From an uncultured Bacilli bacterium (GTDB lineage: Bacteria > Bacillota_I > Bacilli_A > RF39 > UBA660): a DNA stretch of 7,633 bases. Below are positions 5,473 through 7,633 of the stretch, piece after piece. The stretch lies in assembly GCA_934098445.1 (NCBI GenBank), contig CAKOOW010000050.1, positions 1 through 7,633 of the forward strand, read 5' to 3'. A program made the position numbers and the translations under genes. The notes beneath the pieces were generated by a model. That model ran no database searches, was not told the DNA's origin, and saw only the letters and a list, made by a program, of their open reading frames with translations. Position 1 is the first letter of the stretch. Each line of letters begins with the position of its first letter.

Positions 5473-6192
5473 ATGAATTCGATAATCGATAAGGAAGATA
5501 AAACTTTTGTGGTTTTGGATATATTTGCTTTTTTAGCTTTAGTAGCAAGTACCGGCTTTATATCCTTTTTAGGAATAATGGAATTTTATATGGATGTTAC
5601 TCCGATAATATTATTAAGGTTAATTGCTGCTTTTTACTTAATAATGCATTTACACAGTTATAAAAAGAAAATCTTTAATAAAAAATTAAAATGGGTTATA
5701 GTTATTACTCAAATAATTTTAGCTTATATAGGAACTTTCGATGCTGATAGAATGATTGGAAATGTTAAATTTCAATCATCTACAAATGCTTGTTTAACAT
5801 CAAGCACTTGCCGCCACGATAATTCTCTTTATTATTCTGGTGATGAACCTAGATATGCTGTTTTTAGGAATTTTCCTAATAGTATTTACTATTATAAAAA
5901 TAATGATGGTTATCAAGCGTATAATTTTGATGTAATTATATCTTCCTATTCATATAATGAAGGTAATTATTTAATTGAAATTTATAAATTACCAGAAAGT
6001 TATTATATATTTGTTCAAGTATTAGATGATGATATATCTAAAGTAACAGATAATTCTAATAAAGATTTTGCTTTTCTTCATACTTTAAGAAACAAAAATT
6101 ATGATGTAAGAACTTATTATGGAAAGACTATTGATGAAATAGAAAATTATCATTTAAAAGTAAATGGTAAAGAATTAGAAATAAATATATAG
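5473..6192 (+). CDS. Three-TM membrane protein with CX5C pair, paralog 2 (candidate orphan immunity protein)
   Basis: The 239-residue product starts at an ATG with AAGGAG at 5455-5460, a rather long 12 bases upstream. Hydrophobic segments lie at about 12-33, 43-61 and 73-88, with a basic loop between the second and third (YKKKIFNKKLKW). This matches RKQRKW in the paralog. Cys107 and Cys113 repeat the CX5C spacing just after the third segment. A Tyr/Asn-rich domain follows, ending with 'DNSNKDFAFLHTL', 'NYDVRTYYGKTIDE' and 'YHLKVNGKE', which align with the paralog at the same relative positions (DN--KDF--L-----NY----YGK--D----Y-LK-NG). The middle is much less alike. This pattern of a stable frame and divergent middle fits immunity-like proteins diverging to recognise different partners. 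The function is unknown; a sensor or structural membrane protein remains possible. Confidence 0.7.
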   Translation: MNSIIDKEDKTFVVLDIFAFLALVASTGFISFLGIMEFYMDVTPIILLRLIAAFYLIMHLHSYKKKIFNKKLKWVIVITQIILAYIGTFDADRMIGNVKFQSSTNACLTSSTCRHDNSLYYSGDEPRYAVFRNFPNSIYYYKNNDGYQAYNFDVIISSYSYNEGNYLIEIYKLPESYYIFVQVLDDDISKVTDNSNKDFAFLHTLRNKNYDVRTYYGKTIDEIENYHLKVNGKELEINI

Positions 6193-6226
6193 ATTGATAA
6201 TATTTTGCTTTTAAACTTATACAAAG

Positions 6227-6260
6227 AGACTTTATTCATATGAAGAGTAAAGTCTTTTTT
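6227..6260 (+). terminator. Intrinsic terminator after paralog 2
   Basis: AGACTTTA (6227-6234) pairs with TAAAGTCT (6248-6255), with an inner TTC/GAA helix in the loop, followed by TTTTT. It lies 34 bases after the stop at 6192. Confidence 0.75.
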
Positions 6261-6268
6261 GTACTTTA

Positions 6269-6307
6269 TCAAATAGTGTTGATGATTAAAACATCAATGC
6301 TATTTGA
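6269..6307. repeat. Imperfect 16-bp hairpin without a T-run
   Basis: The arms 6269-6284 and 6292-6307 pair over 16 positions, two of them G-U, around a 7-base A-rich loop. There is no T-run, so it is not a normal terminator. It lies just upstream of two overlapping TATAAT sequences (6319-6324 and 6324-6329); TTGACT at 6304-6309 is too close to either for standard promoter spacing. It may be an operator, an RNA structure, or a remnant of a small mobile inverted repeat. Confidence 0.4.
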
Positions 6308-6390
6308 CTAGTTTACTATATAATATAATTACTTTTTTGGAAAAAAATTGTAAATGAAAATTAGTATTATTAAGAAAAGTTAAACACTGA

Positions 6391-6419
6391 TTTACTTATC
6401 TAAGTTTAAATGATACTAT
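6391..6419 (+). promoter_or_regulatory. Possible promoter for the 6459/6478 ORFs
   Basis: TTTACT (6391-6396), 17 bases, then TACTAT (6414-6419), each matching four of six consensus bases. It would start a transcript near 6426, upstream of the strong ribosome binding site at 6444-6452. This is a weak call from spacing and hexamers only. Confidence 0.3.
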
Positions 6420-6458
6420 GATGATAATGAATATTTAATTAAAGAGGGGAGGACTTAT

Positions 6459-6497
6459 ATGTACACATTAAAAATTTATGACAAATCATTATTGTAG
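6459..6497 (+). CDS. 12-residue ORF with a very strong ribosome binding site (leader peptide or gene remnant)
   Basis: The ATG at 6459 has AGAGGGGAGG (6443-6452) upstream at an ideal 6-base spacing, the strongest ribosome binding site in the window, yet the frame stops after 'MYTLKIYDKSLL' at TAG 6495-6497. The 61-codon ORF begins at 6478 inside it, in another frame. Three readings are possible: a coupled leader peptide, a start of a longer gene now broken by a shift or deletion, or a programmed arrangement. The opening reminds me of the start of some HipA-like proteins in low-GC bacteria, but this is a memory-based impression and too short to trust. Confidence 0.4.
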   Translation: MYTLKIYDKSLL

Positions 6498-6663
6498 TAA
6501 AAAGCAAGTTGCTCTTTTAAGAAAAGTAGTAGATTTTAAGTTTAAAAAACACGATAGATATAATGTCTTCAATGAAAGATTAAGTCTATTAAATAAAATG
6601 ATTAATGAAAGAGCTCGTGAACTTATTAATATTATTGAAAATGTAAATCAAACAGAAATTTAG
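6478..6663 (+). CDS. 61-residue basic, helical hypothetical protein, possibly a gene remnant
   Basis: The ATG at 6478 has no ribosome binding site of its own; translation would depend on ribosomes from the overlapping 12-codon ORF. The product is rich in Lys, Arg, Asn and Glu, and residues 8-57 should be almost wholly helical ('KKQVALLRKVVDFKFKKHDR', 'FNERLSLLNKMINERARELI'), with no membrane segment. I do not recognise a family. It looks like the C-terminal helix of a larger protein or a small DNA- or RNA-binding protein. The 3' end is clean, with a perfect hairpin terminator immediately after the stop. Confidence 0.5.
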   Translation: MTNHYCSKKQVALLRKVVDFKFKKHDRYNVFNERLSLLNKMINERARELINIIENVNQTEI

Positions 6664-6705
6664 TTTTAAAAAGTTTTTCCAGTCAATTGGAAAAACTTTT
6701 TAAAA
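6664..6705. terminator. Perfect 18-bp hairpin terminator after the 61-codon ORF
   Basis: Arms 6664-6681 and 6688-6705 are exact reverse complements around the loop GTCAAT. The stem begins right after the stop codon at 6663. Runs of A and T in both arms make it able to act on either strand. Confidence 0.75.
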
Positions 6706-6711
6706 TTGAGA

Positions 6712-6741
6712 CTTTTTCCAATCGGTCAAAAAAACTTTTTA
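6712..6741. repeat. Degenerate second copy of the terminator hairpin sequence
   Basis: This stretch aligns without gaps to 6673-6702 of the preceding hairpin at 23 of 30 positions, 39 bases further on. The outer parts (TTTTTCCA and AAACTTTTTA) are kept, while the centre has changed so that only a weak stem forms. It looks like an old tandem duplication. Confidence 0.5.
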
Positions 6742-6761
6742 GCGTTATATGAAAAGAATGG

Positions 6762-6790
6762 TTTTCAAATACTAATTTTTTTTGTATACT
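6762..6790 (+). promoter_or_regulatory. Promoter of the MacB-type transporter gene
   Basis: TTTTCA (6762-6767), a 17-base spacer and TATACT (6785-6790) form a good housekeeping-type promoter, with a start at about 6797 and a short leader. A dyad TACTAT-TCTT-ATAGTA (6787-6802) overlaps the -10 and the expected start, a possible operator position. The ribosome binding site AAAGGA (6802-6807) is 6 bases before the ATG at 6814. Confidence 0.6.
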
Positions 6791-6813
6791 ATTCTTATAG
6801 TAAAGGATTATAT

Positions 6814-7633
6814 ATGATAGAATTAGTAAATGTTACAAAGACTTATAAAGCCAAGAAGACTAAAGATACTTTAGGACTAGATAATGTTAGTTTTAAAATA
6901 CCTAGTACGGGGTTATATTTTATTACCGGGGAGAGTGGTTCTGGGAAATCAACATTACTTAATGTCTTAGGAGGACTTGATAAGATTGATAGTGGTCATA
7001 TTAAAGTAGATAATATCGAAGTATCTAGTTTATCCAAGAAAGACTTAGTAAAATATCGTAATACTTGTGTTGGTTTTATCTTTCAAGACTATAATTTATT
7101 CTTAGAATATAATGTTTATGATAATGTTAAACTAGCTTTAGAACTTAGTAATCAAAGTAATTTAAATAAAGTTGATGAGGTCTTAAAAGCGGTTGGCCTA
7201 GAAGAGTTAAAACTACGGAAGATTAATGAACTTTCCGGTGGTCAACGACAAAGAGTAGCTATAGCAAGAGCCTTAGTTAAAAATCCCGATATTATTCTCG
7301 CTGATGAACCAACCGGAAATTTAGACTCAGCAACTTCAAGACAGATTATGCTACTTTTAAAAGCTATTAGTACCAAGAAATGTGTGATTGTTGTTACTCA
7401 TGATAAGACTTTAGCTAATGAGTTTGGTAGTGGCTTAATTACTATGCAAGATGGGAAAGTCATTAATGATACAATTGTTATGCTAAAGAATGATGAAAAA
7501 AATATTGCCTTAAGAAGTGCGGATTTTAAGAGTAAGTACGCCTTGAAATTTACTTTAAACAATATTAAGATGAAACCGTTGAAATTTGTGTTGACGACGA
7601 TATTGACAGCTTTTTCTTTAGTGTGTGTTTGTC
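6814..7633 (+). CDS. MacB-type ABC transporter, fused ATPase-permease (3' end outside window)
   Basis: The gene runs off the right edge; 273 residues are visible. The first 225 or so are an ABC ATPase of the MacB/LolD group: Walker A GESGSGKST at 39-47, Q-loop Gln91, signature LSGGQ at 140-144 followed by RQRVAIARAL, Walker B IILADEP at 160-166 with the group-typical TGNLDS after it, and switch His196. After a linker rich in Lys and Asp, a hydrophobic segment starts at about 257 ('LKFVLTTILTAFSLVCV'), the first membrane helix of a permease. ATPase and FtsX-like permease are therefore fused in one chain, as in MacB. Such proteins export peptides, lipoproteins or antimicrobial compounds or act as mechanical couplers; the cargo is unknown. 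The gene has its own promoter and a clear AAAGGA site at 6 bases, so it is separate from the upstream island. Confidence 0.85.
   Translation, partial: MIELVNVTKTYKAKKTKDTLGLDNVSFKIPSTGLYFITGESGSGKSTLLNVLGGLDKIDSGHIKVDNIEVSSLSKKDLVKYRNTCVGFIFQDYNLFLEYNVYDNVKLALELSNQSNLNKVDEVLKAVGLEELKLRKINELSGGQRQRVAIARALVKNPDIILADEPTGNLDSATSRQIMLLLKAISTKKCVIVVTHDKTLANEFGSGLITMQDGKVINDTIVMLKNDEKNIALRSADFKSKYALKFTLNNIKMKPLKFVLTTILTAFSLVCVC

Noticed and set aside
4557..6741. Repeated hairpins as a CRISPR or integron-like array
   Set aside because: The hairpins differ in sequence and spacing, each follows a gene stop and ends in a T-run; they are terminators. No regular repeat-spacer structure or integrase is present.

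Overview
The window is a strongly AT-rich bacterial segment with short intergenic gaps, AAGGAG-type ribosome binding sites, A/T-rich hairpin terminators and ABC transporters of Gram-positive style. Tryptophan is written TGG inside the conserved ABC genes, so the standard stop code fits. Together this points to a low-GC Bacillota lineage, perhaps a gut Bacilli, Erysipelotrichia or RF39-like Tenericutes relative. The genus cannot be fixed from the sequence alone.

Left part (1-2820): the 3' end of a secreted TasA/SipW-type surface protein gene runs rightward and stops at 232. It shares a strong bidirectional hairpin terminator (235-268) with a leftward three-gene operon. That operon encodes an NMT1/SsuA/ThiY-type substrate-binding protein (2808-1828), its ATPase (1808-1062) and its permease (1072-284). 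It is a complete importer for a small organic nutrient such as a thiamine precursor, sulfonate or related compound; the substrate cannot be read from sequence, and no riboswitch is visible upstream.

Middle part (about 2900-6260): this is the unusual region. It opens with a 93-codon Rhs core fragment that lacks the rest of the giant Rhs protein. Its reading frame, broken by a TAA and a TGA, runs on to a TGA that overlaps the ATG of the next gene (TGATG at 3339-3343). That next gene encodes a small membrane-anchored protein with an apparent frameshift near its end. Its restored frame would end by overlapping the start of a third gene (ATGGTAA at 3848-3854), which encodes a soluble protein with an Imm26-like beginning. 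The three look like a decayed, once translationally coupled toxin-immunity operon. Two tandem paralogous genes follow (4658-5359 and 5473-6192). Each has its own terminator and encodes a protein with three N-terminal membrane segments, a Cys-X5-Cys pair and a conserved C-terminal block. They are candidate orphan membrane immunity proteins. A 36-bp near-identical repeat resembling a promoter lies before the Rhs fragment and again before the first paralog.

Right part (6260-7633): a hairpin-bearing intergenic stretch comes first, then a 12-codon ORF with a very strong ribosome binding site overlapping a 61-codon ORF, then an 18-bp perfect hairpin terminator with a degenerate second copy. The window ends inside a rightward gene for a MacB-type ABC exporter, with the ATPase domain complete and the permease just starting. 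The reading is two ordinary transport blocks flanking a small, rapidly changing interbacterial-competition island.
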